From Bacillota bacterium (lineage in GTDB: Bacteria; Bacillota; Clostridia; Oscillospirales; Acutalibacteraceae), in assembly GCA_023415895.1 (NCBI GenBank), contig JAEZJA010000156.1, positions 1 to 5,283 of the forward strand: 5,283 nt of DNA. Reading direction: 5' to 3'. Under the pieces are notes generated by a model. The model was not told the DNA's origin. It worked only from the letters and a program-made list of their open reading frames with translations, and did not search any database. Both the position numbers and the translations under genes were made by a program. Below are positions 4,876-5,283 of the stretch, piece by piece (position 1 is the first letter of the stretch; the number at the start of each line of letters is the position of its first letter).

Positions 4876-5283
4876 TCACGAGAAGCTCCAGCTGTCAATC
4901 GCATAAAAGACATCAAACGCGGTAGGGCTTACATTGGCGAGCGTGCGGTCATAAGCCGCCATCCCGTTGCGCCAGCACAGCGGAATATAGGGAACATCCG
5001 CGGCAAATTCTGTGGAAAAATCCTGCAGCGTGGCACTGCCCTGCATATACTGTTGATAGGAACCTGCCGCCCGGCCTCCCGTATCCACTCCATAGGATGC
5101 ACTGCCTCCGGACACAAGCAAGGGGCGAAGGCTCATGTTGGCAGACAAACGGATTTCACCAAGGTAGAGGTCATAGCTGCCGCTCTTGAGGCGCGACGAA
5201 TACTCTGAAAACGGTAGCTTGGTGACCGTCAGAGTGATGCCGGCCTTGCTCAGCTGCGAGACCAATAGGTCTGCCGCCGTATC
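4876..5283 (-). CDS. ABC-transporter substrate-binding protein, family 5, C-terminal part
   Basis: The last 135 codons of a gene whose start lies beyond the window. The frame is open to the edge and begins DTAADLLVSQLSKAGITLTV. That segment, then LKSGSYDLYLGEIRLSANM, VPYIPLCWRNGMAAYD and a YAIDSW end, are typical of the C-terminal lobe of SBP_bac_5 proteins (OppA/DppA type), which bind peptides or similar ligands outside the membrane and pass them to an ABC permease. Substrate cannot be told from this part. An apparent TTG start at 5265 is an artefact of the window edge. The stop is TGA. About 80 bases separate it from yloU, with no clear terminator, so read-through into yloU-fakA is possible. 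Confidence 0.82.
   Translation of the reverse strand, partial: DTAADLLVSQLSKAGITLTVTKLPFSEYSSRLKSGSYDLYLGEIRLSANMSLRPLLVSGGSASYGVDTGGRAAGSYQQYMQGSATLQDFSTEFAADVPYIPLCWRNGMAAYDRTLANVSPTAFDVFYAIDSWSFS

Noticed and set aside
4872..4889. GAGCT/AGCTC hairpin near the end of the substrate-binding protein gene as a terminator
   Set aside because: Only a 5-bp stem, located inside the coding sequence, with no U-tract after it.
1..5283. CRISPR array, insertion sequence, tRNA or rRNA, phage or defence genes
   Set aside because: No regularly spaced repeats, transposase motifs, tRNA-like folds or rRNA sequence were seen, and all genes are core-type Firmicute genes.

Overview
The window comes from an endospore-forming member of the Firmicutes (Bacillota). 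It has a spoIIA sigma-F operon, an Asp23/YloU–FakA pair, and sigma-F protein signatures that recall Clostridia of the Oscillospiraceae/Ruminococcaceae type. That family placement is recalled from family knowledge, not searched. Every gene I can support is on the minus strand, so transcription runs from high to low coordinates.

In order of transcription: (1) 5283-4876 is the C-terminal end of a family 5 (oligopeptide/dipeptide type) ABC-transporter substrate-binding protein, cut by the window edge. (2) 4795-4442 is an Asp23/YloU protein, followed by 4384-2720, a FakA/YloV fatty-acid kinase catalytic subunit. A canonical hairpin plus U-tract terminator (2701-2669) closes this unit. (3) 2583-1879 is a PHP-family metal-dependent phosphoesterase with its own strong ribosome binding site. 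(4) 1878-1586 is a gene-poor leader of about 290 bases. It contains a promoter-like extended -10, a 0A-box-like site in a CCGAATTCGG palindrome, and a perfect 12-bp-stem terminator. (5) 1585-138 is the sporulation operon spoIIAA–spoIIAB–sigF. (6) 89-1 is an open frame after sigF that runs off the window; whether it is coding is uncertain.

The spoIIA genes work as the standard forespore partner-switching module. SpoIIAB is an anti-sigma factor and kinase that holds sigma-F, unphosphorylated SpoIIAA releases it, and SpoIIAB inactivates SpoIIAA by phosphorylating one serine. YloU and FakA belong to a conserved Firmicute pair; FakA phosphorylates fatty acids carried by a FakB (DegV-family) partner, which is not in the window. 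The PHP protein has all its metal-site motifs, but its substrate is unknown.

I found no clearly new multi-gene system. The parts most worth a second look are the terminated leader upstream of spoIIAA, the short-N-terminus sigma-F whose TTG start overlaps the spoIIAB stop, the variant PHP protein beside sporulation genes, and the uncharacterised open frame after sigF.
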